From contig CBDCBA010000015.1 in NCBI GenBank assembly GCA_965214125.1, positions 17,237-81,236 of the forward strand: a stretch of DNA of 64,000 nucleotides. Reading direction: 5' to 3'. The notes under the pieces were generated by a model. It saw only the letters and a program-made list of their open reading frames with translations, searched no databases and was not told the origin of the DNA. Positions within the stretch are counted from its first letter, which is position 1, and every line of letters starts with the position of its first letter. Both the position numbers and the translations under genes were made by a program. This DNA comes from CBDCBA01 sp965214125 (GTDB lineage Bacteria > Planctomycetota > Phycisphaerae > Tepidisphaerales > Tepidisphaeraceae). Of the stretch, positions 1 to 8,413 are shown one piece after another.

Positions 1-1
1 G

Positions 2-421
2 ACCTACTCGCTGCTGCGCAAGACGTACAACGTGCCGGCGATCGAGGGGTTGGCGGTGGAACTGTCGCTCTTCTGGCCCCTGGCGATCGGCTGGCTGCTG
101 TTGGCCGGGCCGCTGCCGACCGTGTCGCCCAATTCGCCGACGGTCGACTGGCTGTTGCTGAGCGCCAGCGGCGTCATCACGGCTGCCCCGCTGCTCTTGT
201 TCGGCGTCGCGGCAACGCGCGTGAACCTGACGACAATCGGCTTCCTCTCCTACCTCGGCCCGACCATCCAGCTCCTGCTGGGCGTTCTGGTCTTCGACGA
301 GGAGTTCAAGCTGGCGTTCGTCGTGATTTGGATCGCCCTGCTGATCTACAGCGTCGACGCGTGGCGCCACGCCGGAAAGCGAAAGGTGGCCGGCGAGCGC
401 GTTACCGACGGCGCGACTTGA
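2..421 (+). CDS. rarD: RarD-like EamA-family transporter, C-terminal part (cut by window start)
   Basis: The reading frame is open from the first bases of the window, so only the last ~139 residues are present. The visible part holds three to four hydrophobic segments and the typical RarD C-terminal half: an L-L-R-K loop, then a segment with G-F-L-S-Y-L-G-P-T, then F-D-E-E-F, and a final helix ending near S-V-D-A-W-R. RarD proteins are ten-helix inner-membrane drug/metabolite exporters of the EamA superfamily; the substrate is unknown. The stop codon overlaps the end of the convergent pgi gene by 20 bases. Family assignment is good; the full length cannot be judged. Confidence 0.8.
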   Translation, partial: TYSLLRKTYNVPAIEGLAVELSLFWPLAIGWLLLAGPLPTVSPNSPTVDWLLLSASGVITAAPLLLFGVAATRVNLTTIGFLSYLGPTIQLLLGVLVFDEEFKLAFVVIWIALLIYSVDAWRHAGKRKVAGERVTDGAT

Positions 422-2033
422 ACGCGTTGATCAGCCCGTTCGTGCTGGCGTCGTGACTCTCGATCGGGGCGGGGCCATCGAGCTCGGGCAGGATCTTCTT
501 GGCGAGTTGCTTGCCCAGCTCCACGCCCCACTGGTCGAAGCTGTTGAGGTTCCAGATCGCCCCCTGCACGAAGATCTTGTGCTCGTACAGGGCCACGAGC
601 AGCCCGAGCGTGTACGGCGTGAGCTTGTCGAACAGAATGCTCGTCGTCGGCCGATTGCCCTCGAACACCTTCTGCTCGACAAGCGAATCGGGCGCGTCCG
701 GCCCCATCTCTTCGCGGACCTGCTCGGCCGTCTTGCCCATCATGAGGGCCTCCGTTTGGGCGAAAAAGTTGGCGAGCAGCTTCGCGTGGTGGTCGCCTAT
801 CGGATTCTGGCTGAAGACCGGGGCGAGGAAGTCGCACGGCACGATGCGCGTGCCCTGGTGGATGAGCTGGTAAAAGCTGTGCTGCCCGTTCGTGCCCGGC
901 TCGCCCCAGAGGATTGCGCCGGTCTCGTACTCGGTGATGCGCTGGCCGTCGCGCGTGACGCCCTTGCCGTTGCTCTCCATGTCCGCCTGCTGGAGGTAGG
1001 CGGGCAAGCGGTGCAGGTACTGGTCGTACGGCAGGACGGCCTGGGTGGCGAAGCCGAGAAAGTCGTTGTTCCAAATGCCCACGAGGGCCATCAACATCGG
1101 CAGGTTCTGGGCCGGCTCGGCGTCGGCGAAGTGGCGGTCCATGTCGTGCCCGCCGGCCAGGAACTCCTCGAAGGCGTCCATGCCGATGAACAGGGCGATC
1201 GGCAGCCCGATGGCGCTCCACAGGCTGTAGCGCCCGCCGACCCAGTCGCCGAACTCGAACATGTTCGCCGGGTCGATGCCGAAGTTTTCGACCCCCTCCC
1301 GGTTCGTGCTGACCGCTACGAAGTGCAAGGAGACGTCGCCGTTTCCGCCGCTTTTCTCCGTAAACCACCCCTTCGCCGTCTCGGCGTTCGTCAGCGTCTC
1401 CTGTGTCGTGAACGTCTTGCTCGCGATGATGAAGAGGCTCGTCTCGGGGTCGAGCTTTTTCAGCGTTTCGCTGATGTCGGTGCCGTCGACGTTGCTGACG
1501 AAGTGCATGCGCAGATCGTCCTTGCCGTACGGTCGAAGCGCCTCGCAGGCCATGACCGGGCCGAGGTCGCTGCCGCCGATGCCGATGTTCACGATGTCGC
1601 GGATCTTTTTGCCCGTGTAGCCGACGTGCTCGCCGCCGCGCACGCGGTCGGTGAAGCCGCGCATCTGGCTGAGTGTCTGGCGAATGCCGGGCATCACGTC
1701 CTCACCGTCGACCGTGATTGGGTCGCCGCCGCGGTTGCGCAGCGCCACGTGCAGGACCGCCCGATCTTCGGTGACGTTGATCTTCTGGCCGGTGAACATC
1801 GCCTTACGCAGCCCCGCGACGTCCGCCTGGTCCGCCAGCTCCAGCAGCAAATCAAGGGTCTGCCCCGTGATGCGCTGCTTGCTGAAGTCGACGAGCAGCC
1901 CGCACGCCTCGCGCTTGAAGGTCTCGAAGCGCTCGCCATCTTCAGCGAACAACTCCCGCAGGTGGCGGCCCTTGAGTTCGTCAGCGTGCTGGCGGAGCGT
2001 GTCCCACGCGGCCAGTTCGGTCGGCTTCGGCAT
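402..2033 (-). CDS. pgi: Glucose-6-phosphate isomerase
   Basis: Interconverts glucose-6-phosphate and fructose-6-phosphate in the cytoplasm (glycolysis/gluconeogenesis). At 543 residues it has the usual length of the long bacterial/eukaryotic type. Visible motifs: G-I-G-G-S-D-L-G-P near residue 151, S-K-T-F-T-T-Q-E-T near 205, W-V-G-G-R-Y-S near 264, and the catalytic region W-G-E-P-G-T-N-G-Q-H around E378/H385, plus the C-terminal Q-W-G-V-E-L-G-K helix carrying the catalytic lysine. It starts at ATG 2033 with M-P-K-P-T. It converges with rarD, and the PIN toxin gene lies 51 bases upstream on the same strand. Assignment is very secure. Confidence 0.97.
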   Translation of the reverse strand: MPKPTELAAWDTLRQHADELKGRHLRELFAEDGERFETFKREACGLLVDFSKQRITGQTLDLLLELADQADVAGLRKAMFTGQKINVTEDRAVLHVALRNRGGDPITVDGEDVMPGIRQTLSQMRGFTDRVRGGEHVGYTGKKIRDIVNIGIGGSDLGPVMACEALRPYGKDDLRMHFVSNVDGTDISETLKKLDPETSLFIIASKTFTTQETLTNAETAKGWFTEKSGGNGDVSLHFVAVSTNREGVENFGIDPANMFEFGDWVGGRYSLWSAIGLPIALFIGMDAFEEFLAGGHDMDRHFADAEPAQNLPMLMALVGIWNNDFLGFATQAVLPYDQYLHRLPAYLQQADMESNGKGVTRDGQRITEYETGAILWGEPGTNGQHSFYQLIHQGTRIVPCDFLAPVFSQNPIGDHHAKLLANFFAQTEALMMGKTAEQVREEMGPDAPDSLVEQKVFEGNRPTTSILFDKLTPYTLGLLVALYEHKIFVQGAIWNLNSFDQWGVELGKQLAKKILPELDGPAPIESHDASTNGLINAFKSRRR

Positions 2034-2084
2034 GGCGAGACCTTAGCGACCGGCCGGCGAGGGCGTGGAGGGGGCAAACCCGCA

Positions 2085-2528
2085 TCAAGTTTCATCCAGC
2101 GCATCCGGCAGCCGCGTCCACCGCAGGCCGGGCACACGGGCGAAGTCGCGGTCGTCGCTGATCCACTCGCAACCGTGCTCGATGGCGAGGGCGGCGAGGT
2201 AGAGGTCGGGCACCAGCTTGCCGCGGGCGTCGAGTTGACGGCAGAGGCGGTCGAAGATGTCGAAGTGCGTCGGCCCAGGCGAAACGATCCGACAGTTCCG
2301 GTGCAGCCGAAGCTCGTTCATCGCGTCAAAGGCCTGCCCGGCACTCACGTTCGGAACGAACGCTTTCGTGTTCGTGATGACCCGCACGAACGCCGATGCC
2401 ACCAACTCGGACAACGCGAACAGATCGTCACCGTCCACCTGCCGCTCAAACCAGGGTCGCACGCGCACGTGCATCGGCATGCTGCTGTGATATGCGTGGA
2501 CGAGAACGTTGACGTCGAACAACCGCAA
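2085..2528 (-). CDS. PIN-domain RNase toxin (VapC-like)
   Basis: A 147-residue PIN domain covering the whole protein. The acidic residues expected for metal-dependent RNase activity are visible: D5 in F-D-V-N-V-L-V-H-A, E in S-E-L-V-A-S near residue 47, and the C-terminal D-L-Y-L-A-A-L-A plus S-D-D-R-D-F pair. The family member type is a toxin that cuts RNA and is held inactive by its antitoxin. It lies six bases downstream of the ribbon-helix-helix-like antitoxin gene, the normal antitoxin-toxin order, so the two are probably co-transcribed and autoregulated. Whether the toxin is active cannot be read from sequence. Confidence 0.85.
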   Translation of the reverse strand: MRLFDVNVLVHAYHSSMPMHVRVRPWFERQVDGDDLFALSELVASAFVRVITNTKAFVPNVSAGQAFDAMNELRLHRNCRIVSPGPTHFDIFDRLCRQLDARGKLVPDLYLAALAIEHGCEWISDDRDFARVPGLRWTRLPDALDET

Positions 2529-2534
2529 CGGAAC

Positions 2535-2876
2535 CTACTCGTGGACCTTAACGGGATTGGCTTGCTCGTCCGACTGTTCGGCCTCGATCTCCTCGATCGA
2601 TTCCAGAATGCTGCCGTAACTGCTCCAGTCGATTTCACGGTGAGGCTCGCGTCCGCCACCATCAAACGGCCGGATCCGGAACGGCGTCCGATCCAATTGC
2701 TTCCGCGCTGCACCGGGCGTGACTTTCGCTTGCGATGGGCCCTCTGAGATTGAGGGTGCGGCGTAATGCTCGTTGACGAGGTCGCGCAGCACCTCGCCCA
2801 CCCCGCGGCCGGTGGCCTTGGCGTCCCGCTCGATCTTGGCGAGCACGGCGGCGTCAAGTTCGATTGTGGCGTGCAT
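2535..2876 (-). CDS. Antitoxin-like protein with N-terminal ribbon-helix-helix
   Basis: About 113 residues. The N-terminal ~40 residues (M-H-A-T-I-E-L-D-A-A-V-L, then G-V-G-E-V-L-R-D-L-V-N-E) fit a ribbon-helix-helix DNA-binding fold; the remaining ~70 residues are charged, proline-rich and likely disordered, as in antitoxin tails that wrap the toxin. I chose ATG 2876 over the GTG at 2882 because an AAGG-type ribosome site sits at the right distance. It directly precedes the PIN toxin with a six-base gap. The length is greater than most VapB proteins. Function is inferred mainly from context. Confidence 0.7.
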   Translation of the reverse strand: MHATIELDAAVLAKIERDAKATGRGVGEVLRDLVNEHYAAPSISEGPSQAKVTPGAARKQLDRTPFRIRPFDGGGREPHREIDWSSYGSILESIEEIEAEQSDEQANPVKVHE

Positions 2877-3024
2877 GGCCACACCTTATGCGAAAGGCGG
2901 TTCGTCGATGTCAACCGCCGGTGGCCGGTGGCACGGGTCGGGCGCAGCCAGACCCGTGGGAGCGCCGGGCAGATACGGGTCTCGCTGCGCGCGACCAGTG
3001 CCACCGAGTTTGGCTATTCGCTCG

Positions 3025-3600
3025 TTACGTCCGCCGGCGACGAAGGAGAGCAACGGCGGAGATGCTCAGCAGGGCCAAGCTCGTCGGCTCGGGAACGGCG
3101 GCAACGTTGACGGTGAAGAAGTCGCTGCCACCCGACGCCGTGTCCCAGGTCCACGTATAGCTTCCGGGCGTGAGTCCAATCGTTGCAAAGCTCTCATCTT
3201 CCACCAGCGCAGTGGCGGCGAGCGGCGTGTTATCAATATAATCTTCCGGCAAAACCAGCGATGGTCTGCTGACGTCAATTCCAAAGTTGGTGCCGGTTCC
3301 ATCGCCAGTAAAGAACCCCGTGCCCGAGCCAATCGCCGCTGGTCCTTGAAAATTGACCGGCGACACGTAGACCTCAATATCTCCGTTGAACGGTCCGACG
3401 TTTGGGCCAATCTGTGCTCCCACGCCGGGGATGTGACCTCCTGGCGCTTCGATGGTCCAGAGCGATACGTCCAGCGACCCCGAACCGCTCATCACGACGT
3501 CGTCGTTGACCTCGCTAATATCGACGACCACGCCAGCAGTGGCGATGGCCGCGGGACCAGCGACACCAAGAACGGCGAACAAAGACTTGAACACTTGCAT
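3025..3600 (-). CDS. Secreted PEP-CTERM sorting-domain protein
   Basis: A 191-residue exported protein. The start at ATG 3600 is supported by a GGAG site nine bases upstream and gives a signal peptide beginning M-Q-V-F-K-S-L-F and ending near A-T-A-G. The middle is a beta-rich region without recognised catalytic motifs. The C-terminus is a PEP-CTERM tail: V-P-E-P-T-S, about 13 hydrophobic residues, then R-R-R-R. Such tails direct proteins to exosortase, which cleaves and anchors them at the cell surface. The gene stands alone between the toxin-antitoxin pair and aroC. The role of the mature domain is unknown. Confidence 0.85.
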   Translation of the reverse strand: MQVFKSLFAVLGVAGPAAIATAGVVVDISEVNDDVVMSGSGSLDVSLWTIEAPGGHIPGVGAQIGPNVGPFNGDIEVYVSPVNFQGPAAIGSGTGFFTGDGTGTNFGIDVSRPSLVLPEDYIDNTPLAATALVEDESFATIGLTPGSYTWTWDTASGGSDFFTVNVAAVPEPTSLALLSISAVALLRRRRT

Positions 3601-3717
3601 TGCAGATTCTCCAGATCGACAGTCGCCACCGCAGCGAACACACGTTCGTGACCGCCGTGGCCGGAATAGTCTACTTCGGCCCATGTGAACGGGCAAGTCG
3701 ATTGGGCGGCAAACGCC

Positions 3718-4902
3718 TCACCTTGCGGTGGCAGCTAAAGACACCATCCGGGCGGCGGTGAGGAAGGCGTCGTAGTTCCCCCGCATCTCCGGCAGGCTGT
3801 CGCCGCCGAACTTGCTCGCGAATGCGGCGGCGATTTCGAAGGCGACGATGTTTTCGAGGATCACGCTCGCGGCGGAGATGGCGCTGATGTCGCTGCGCTC
3901 CCAGCCGGCCTCGCTGGCCTCGTTCGTGCGCAGGTCGATCGACGCCAGCGGCTTGCCGAGGGTGGAAATCGGCTTCATCGCGGCGCGGACGACCACGGGT
4001 TGGCCGTTGGTCATGCCCCCCTCAAGGCCGCCGGCGTTGTTGGTGGTGCGGGCGTAGCCGAGGCTGGGCGTGTCCTGTTGGGCGGGGTCGAAGGTGATCT
4101 CGTCGTGGACTTTGGAACCGGGACGCTGGGCCGTCTCGAAGCCGAGGCCGATCTCGACGCCCTTGAAGGCTTGCGTGCCGAGGACGGCCGAGCCGATGCG
4201 GGCGTCGAGCTTGTCGAACCAGTTCACGCTTGTGCCGAGGCCGATCGGGCAGCCGAAGACGTGGCACTCGATCACGCCGCCGGCGGTGTCTTTGGCCATC
4301 TTCTGCTGGCGAATGAACTCGCGCATCTGCTCGGCGGCGGACTCGTCGGGGCAGTAGAGGTCGTTCGCGTCACGTTCCTTCAGCCGGTCGCGCCAGTTGC
4401 TAGAAGTCACATCAAAGTCGCCCGTCGCGTCGCCGACGCTGCGGACGAAGCCGAAGCTCTCGATGCCGAACTCGCGCAGCAGGCAACGAGACAAGGCCCC
4501 CGCGGCAACGCGCCCGGCCGTCTCGCGGGCGCTGGCGCGTTCGAGGGAGTTGCGGCAGTCGTCGGTCAGCCACTTCACGCTGCCGGCGAGGTCGGCGTGG
4601 CCCGGCCGCGGTCGGTGCAGGGGCGGCGTGCGCTCGGCGTCGTCGATGCGGTTGTCGCGGTTGGGGACTTGCAGCAGGATCGGCGCGCCGGTCGTGACGT
4701 TCATCCGCACGCCGCTGAGGTAGTCGGCGTGGTCGGTTTCGATCTTCTGCCGCCCGCCGCGCCCGTAGCCGCCCTGGCGACGGCGGAGTTCTGCGTCGAT
4801 GAAGTCGCGGTCGATGGTGACGCCGGCGGGAAAGCCGTCGATCAGGGCGAAAATGCCGGGCCCGTGGGACTCGCCGGCGGTGCGGTAGGAGAGCGTCGGC
4901 AT
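3718..4902 (-). CDS. aroC: Chorismate synthase
   Basis: Converts 5-enolpyruvylshikimate-3-phosphate to chorismate with reduced FMN, the last step of the shikimate pathway. It has 394 residues, normal for the family. Visible signatures: G-E-S-H-G-P near the N-terminus, R-R-Q-G-G-Y-G-R-G-G-R-Q near residue 40, R-P-G-H-A-D-L-A-G near 100, R-A-S-A-R-E-T-A-G-R-V-A near 123, and G-G-L-E-G-G-M-T-N-G-Q near 290. The start at ATG 4902 (M-P-T-L-S-Y-R-T-A-G-E-S-H-G) matches the conserved N-terminus. Very secure. Confidence 0.97.
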   Translation of the reverse strand: MPTLSYRTAGESHGPGIFALIDGFPAGVTIDRDFIDAELRRRQGGYGRGGRQKIETDHADYLSGVRMNVTTGAPILLQVPNRDNRIDDAERTPPLHRPRPGHADLAGSVKWLTDDCRNSLERASARETAGRVAAGALSRCLLREFGIESFGFVRSVGDATGDFDVTSSNWRDRLKERDANDLYCPDESAAEQMREFIRQQKMAKDTAGGVIECHVFGCPIGLGTSVNWFDKLDARIGSAVLGTQAFKGVEIGLGFETAQRPGSKVHDEITFDPAQQDTPSLGYARTTNNAGGLEGGMTNGQPVVVRAAMKPISTLGKPLASIDLRTNEASEAGWERSDISAISAASVILENIVAFEIAAAFASKFGGDSLPEMRGNYDAFLTAARMVSLAATAR

Positions 4903-4929
4903 GGGGCGGAAGTTTACGAGGAGGGCGGA

Positions 4930-4955
4930 CTGCGGGTCGGGGACCCGCAGCTACC
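4930..4955. repeat. Half copy of the TAGCYGC dumbbell repeat
   Basis: One hairpin, CTGCGGGTC-gggg-style loop-ACCCGCAG, followed by CTACC. This is exactly the format of the right half of the full element at 16691-16718 (inner palindrome, then GCAGCTACC). No left half is visible. It lies between aroC and the lipoprotein gene. Confidence 0.6.
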
Positions 4956-4972
4956 GAGGGAATCTTCGGAAA

Positions 4973-5677
4973 TCAGGAAGGGCGAGTGGTGGACGGGTTC
5001 GAACCGCCGAGGGGGTTGGGGGCGTCGACGGGGCGCGTGGCGGGCGGGACGATGTCGGGCAGGACCTCCTCGGGCGCCGGCGGTTCGGAGTCGTCGCGCG
5101 GCGTCGGCTCGGTGCGTCCGCTCATAAAGTCCGGGCGAGACGTCGGCAGTTCCTCAGCCACCTCGATAGGCCCGCTGCCCGGCGCCAGCGACGGCCGCAC
5201 GTAATCCACTGGCGGCGCAGTCGGGTCGCTGCGCAGCGTGAGCGTGGTCTCCTCCTCACGCTCGAAGCCCAGCGCGATGCGCTCGACGAGCTCCTCGGCC
5301 TCGGGATCGAGCTGGGGCTCGCCGGGGGCGGCGGCGGGATCGAGGATCTCGCCGGGCTCGTTGCCGTAGAGCTTGTCCGTCTCGGTTTCCGCGGCCTCGA
5401 CCGGACCCTCGGCCTTGGGAGCGCCGCGCATCTGCGGCACGTGGATCAGCACGCGCAGGCCGGTGTTAGACACGTACTCGCGAAAGCCCATCGACCCCGG
5501 CTCGCGGTCGAACTGCTGCTTGGCGGCGAGGGTCGCGAAGACGTAGCTCGCCTCGGGGCGCATCGCCTCGAAGTAGCGGCGGTAGGGGCGCAGCGGCTCG
5601 GGCTCGTCATCGGCGCTGCCGCAGCCGGGCAGGACGCAGAACGCCGCGAGCAGGAGAATGAGGGGCAGGCGAAGCAC
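4973..5677 (-). CDS. Predicted lipoprotein of unknown function
   Basis: 234 residues. The N-terminus M-L-R-L-P-L-I-L-L-L-A-A-F is hydrophobic and is followed by a lipobox L-P-G-C with the cysteine at about residue 19, so the protein should be lipid-anchored after signal peptidase II cleavage. The mature part is acidic and proline-rich with no domain I recognise; the last ~90 residues look disordered. It begins four bases after the purC stop on the same strand, so it is probably translated from the same message, which does not indicate a shared function. Confidence 0.75.
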   Translation of the reverse strand: MLRLPLILLLAAFCVLPGCGSADDEPEPLRPYRRYFEAMRPEASYVFATLAAKQQFDREPGSMGFREYVSNTGLRVLIHVPQMRGAPKAEGPVEAAETETDKLYGNEPGEILDPAAAPGEPQLDPEAEELVERIALGFEREEETTLTLRSDPTAPPVDYVRPSLAPGSGPIEVAEELPTSRPDFMSGRTEPTPRDDSEPPAPEEVLPDIVPPATRPVDAPNPLGGSNPSTTRPS

Positions 5678-5681
5678 CGCG

Positions 5682-6575
5682 TTACTGTACGGCGCCCGTC
5701 AGCCGACGCAGGGCCTCGCGGTAGCGGGCGAGGGTTCCCTCGACCACAATCGCCGGCAGCGCGGGTGCGGGCGGGGTGCGATCCCAGGCGAGCTTGGCAA
5801 GGTACTCGCGGACGAACTGCTTGTCGAAGCTGGGCTGCTCCTCGCCCGGCCGCCAATCCTCGGCGGGCCAGTAGCGGCTGGAGTCGGGCGTGAGCACCTC
5901 GTCGGCCAGGATCAGCTGGCCGACCGTGTCGCGGCCGAACTCGAACTTCGTGTCGGCCAGGATCACGCCCCGCCGCTCGGCATATGCCGCGGCGTCGGCG
6001 TAGAGGTCGAGCGACCTTTGTTTGAGTTCCTTCGCCACGTCCTCGCCGAGCGCGTTGGCCATCACGTCGAGCGAGACGTTCTCGTCGTGCCCGCTCGTCG
6101 CCTTCGTCGCGGGCGTGAAGATCGGCTCGGGCAGGCGGCTGCCGTTCTTCAGGCCCGGCGGCAGCGCGACGCCGCAGACCGCCCCCGTCCGCAGGTACTC
6201 GCGCCACCCGCTGCCGGCCAGGTAGCCGCGCACCACGCACTCGAACGGCACGATCGCGAGCTTGCGCACCAGCATCGAACGCCCGCGCAGCACGTCGGCG
6301 CGATTGCGGATCGACGCGTCCATGCGCTCGACGTCGGCCTCGATCAAGTGGTGGGGGAAGCGGTCGCCCAACCGCTCGAACCAGAAGGCGGCCAGCGTCG
6401 TCAGCAGCACGCCCTTGCCCGGCACGCCGGTGGGCATCACGACGTCGAACGCGCTGATGCGGTCGGTGGCGACGATCAGCAGGCGGTCCTCGCCGACGTC
6501 GTAGACGTCGCGGACCTTGCCGCCGGTCTTGGGGAACGGCAGATCGGTCGACAGAACGGCGTCGGCGTCGGGCAT
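5682..6575 (-). CDS. purC: Phosphoribosylaminoimidazole-succinocarboxamide synthase (SAICAR synthetase)
   Basis: ATP-dependent ligation of aspartate to CAIR in purine biosynthesis. 297 residues, the length of the eukaryote-like/long bacterial form. Motifs: G-K-V-R-D-V-Y-D near residue 19, the substrate-binding D-R-I-S-A-F-D-V near 38, R-G-Y-L-A-G-S-G-W near 113, and L-A-D-T-K-F-E-F-G near 208 followed by D-E-V-L-T-P-D-S-S-R-Y-W. I start it at ATG 6575 (M-P-D-A-D-A), because the 50 codons upstream overlap non-conserved sequence and approach the inverted repeat. It is followed immediately by the lipoprotein gene. Confidence 0.95.
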   Translation of the reverse strand: MPDADAVLSTDLPFPKTGGKVRDVYDVGEDRLLIVATDRISAFDVVMPTGVPGKGVLLTTLAAFWFERLGDRFPHHLIEADVERMDASIRNRADVLRGRSMLVRKLAIVPFECVVRGYLAGSGWREYLRTGAVCGVALPPGLKNGSRLPEPIFTPATKATSGHDENVSLDVMANALGEDVAKELKQRSLDLYADAAAYAERRGVILADTKFEFGRDTVGQLILADEVLTPDSSRYWPAEDWRPGEEQPSFDKQFVREYLAKLAWDRTPPAPALPAIVVEGTLARYREALRRLTGAVQ

Positions 6576-6648
6576 CGGCGCCGATCGTACGGAGGCGAAT
6601 GCGAACGCCGCGCGAGGGCGCGGCATGTCGACAATCCGCGCCGCGGCT

Positions 6649-6713
6649 TTAGCCGCCCCGCCTTGCGGGGCGCGTCGGTTGCCGCTGAGCGCCCCGCAAG
6701 GCGGGGCGGCTAA
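6649..6713. repeat. Dumbbell inverted repeat, type A copy 1
   Basis: Arms 6649-6673 and 6689-6713 are a perfect 25-bp inverted repeat separated by 15 bases. Each arm starts or ends with TTAGCCGC and contains its own palindrome (GCCCCGC-ctt-GCGGGGC), so the folded single strand would form a dumbbell. The same arms with the same 15-base spacer length recur at 63718-63782. It lies between purC and the phosphatase gene, both read leftward. Confidence 0.9.
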
Positions 6714-6738
6714 CGGGGAACTCAAGTTCTGCTTGCAA

Positions 6739-8268
6739 TCACGTTGCCGTCAGGATGACGAGCGTCTGGTCGTCGTTGGCGTCGCCGTCGGTGAAGAGGG
6801 TGACGTCCTCGATCACGCGGCGCAGGCGGCCGGCGCTGTCGGGGCCGCCGGCGCAGACGGCGGCGTCCATGCGGGTTTCGTCGAAGAACGCTTCGTCCGC
6901 GTTGCGGGCCTCGGTGATGCCGTCGGTGTAGATCGTCAGCACCTCGCCGGGCGTAAGCACGAGCTCGGTGTTGGGATAGCGTTGCTCCTGGTCGATGCCC
7001 AGCGGCAGGCCGCGCTCGCCGTCGAGCTTCACGACGTCCCCAGGCCCGCCGGTCGCGCAGCCGCGCAGCAGGCGCGGCGGGTTATGGCCGGCATTGGCGT
7101 AGGCGAGGGTGCGGGTTGCCGGGTCGTAGATGCCGTAAAAAGCGGTGACAAAGGCCACGTGCGGCCCGGTGTAGCCGCGGCAGAGGCGGCGGTTGACGAA
7201 CTCGAGCAGCCCGCCGGGCGGGTCGCCCGCCACCTCGTAGGAATGGGCGATCGAGTGGGTGACGGCCATCACGACGGCCGCGGGCGTGCCGTGGCCGCTG
7301 ACGTCGGCGATGAGGATGCCCCATCGCGCGCGCTCGGGGGGCGTGTCGAGGTCGTGCGGCAGGGGGAAGAAGTCGTAGTAGTCCCCGCCCGCGCGGCTGC
7401 TGCTGCGGTAGAAGGCCGCCACGTCCAGGCCGTCGATGCGCGGCACGTCGCGCGGCAGCAGGCTCTTCTGAATCGTGCCGACGACGGCCAGCTCCTTGTC
7501 AAGTTGCTTGTGCGCCTCGCGCAGTTGGCGCTCCTGCTGGCGTGTGAGGCGCAGGGCGTTCAGGTAGGTCGCGGCCGTGTGGCGCAGCGTGCGGCGCCAG
7601 CGACGCGCGAGCCAGACGCCCACGCCGATAGTCAGGCCCAGGCTGCCGACCACGGTGAGCCAGACGACCCCGATCACGCGCTGGCGGTCGGCGGTGCGGG
7701 CGGCGAACTCGGCCTCGCGCATCTCGTCCAGGCGCAGGCGAACCGTGTCCATGCGGCGTTTACCCTCCAGGGCCTCGTCCACCGTCGTACGCTCGCCGAT
7801 AACCGTTTCGGTCAGGATCTGCTGTGCCCAGCGACGCCAGTCGGCAATGGCGGCCTCGACCTCCGCGGTGCGGTCCTGCTGGGCGGGGTCGTCGGAGCAG
7901 ACCTCGCGCAGCTCGCGGGCTTGCGCCGCGTAGTCGTTTAAGGCCGCCTCGAAAGGTTGGAGAAAGCGCGGGTCGCGCGTCAGGCGAAAGCCACGCAGGC
8001 CCGTCTCCATGTCGATGACCAGGCCGTGGGTTTCGTAGATGGCGGCGATCGCCCGCTCGGTGCGCGCCCCGGCGCGGTTGCTGGCCAGCAGCAGCGCGAT
8101 GAGCACGAGGTAGACCACCAGCAGCCCCGCCAACGCGAGCACCGGCAGCGTCGCGGGCCGGCTCAATGCCTGGCGGAACGTGCGGCCGGCGTTGTCGATG
8201 CTGTCGTCGCGCGACGACGAGCGGATGTCGCTGGAGGGATCCGAGGGTTTGGAAAGCGTGGTCTTCAA
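6739..8268 (-). CDS. Membrane-bound PP2C/SpoIIE-type phosphatase with periplasmic CHASE3-like sensor
   Basis: 509 residues. Two transmembrane helices, about 42-63 and 198-220, bracket a ~135-residue extracytoplasmic helical region containing M-E-T-G-L-R-G-F-R-L-T, the hallmark of CHASE3 sensors. A short coiled coil follows, then a SpoIIE-type PP2C domain with G-G-D-Y-Y-D-F-F, I-A-D-V-S-G-H-G, A-N-A-G-H-N, Y-T-D-G-I-T-E-A-R and the final D-D-Q-T-L-V-I-L, giving the metal-binding aspartates. Such proteins dephosphorylate anti-sigma-factor antagonists in partner-switching pathways. No anti-sigma partner lies nearby, so the target is unknown. It diverges from uppP. Confidence 0.9.
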   Translation of the reverse strand: MKTTLSKPSDPSSDIRSSSRDDSIDNAGRTFRQALSRPATLPVLALAGLLVVYLVLIALLLASNRAGARTERAIAAIYETHGLVIDMETGLRGFRLTRDPRFLQPFEAALNDYAAQARELREVCSDDPAQQDRTAEVEAAIADWRRWAQQILTETVIGERTTVDEALEGKRRMDTVRLRLDEMREAEFAARTADRQRVIGVVWLTVVGSLGLTIGVGVWLARRWRRTLRHTAATYLNALRLTRQQERQLREAHKQLDKELAVVGTIQKSLLPRDVPRIDGLDVAAFYRSSSRAGGDYYDFFPLPHDLDTPPERARWGILIADVSGHGTPAAVVMAVTHSIAHSYEVAGDPPGGLLEFVNRRLCRGYTGPHVAFVTAFYGIYDPATRTLAYANAGHNPPRLLRGCATGGPGDVVKLDGERGLPLGIDQEQRYPNTELVLTPGEVLTIYTDGITEARNADEAFFDETRMDAAVCAGGPDSAGRLRRVIEDVTLFTDGDANDDQTLVILTAT

Positions 8269-8413
8269 GAGCGGGCGCCCCGGATCCGGCGGCGCGGCAG
8301 CGTAACGCCGCCAGGTCGAATCAGGAACAAGCGATCGCCCAAGCCGGGTCCGATACCGCCGGTTGTCGGCCCCCCACCGTGCCGCGCCCCGCGCCGGGCC
8401 GATACGGTGCCGA

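Noticed and set aside
453..2747. Very long rightward open frame opposite pgi and the toxin genes
   Set aside because: It is an antisense shadow caused by high GC; the leftward frames encode recognisable proteins.
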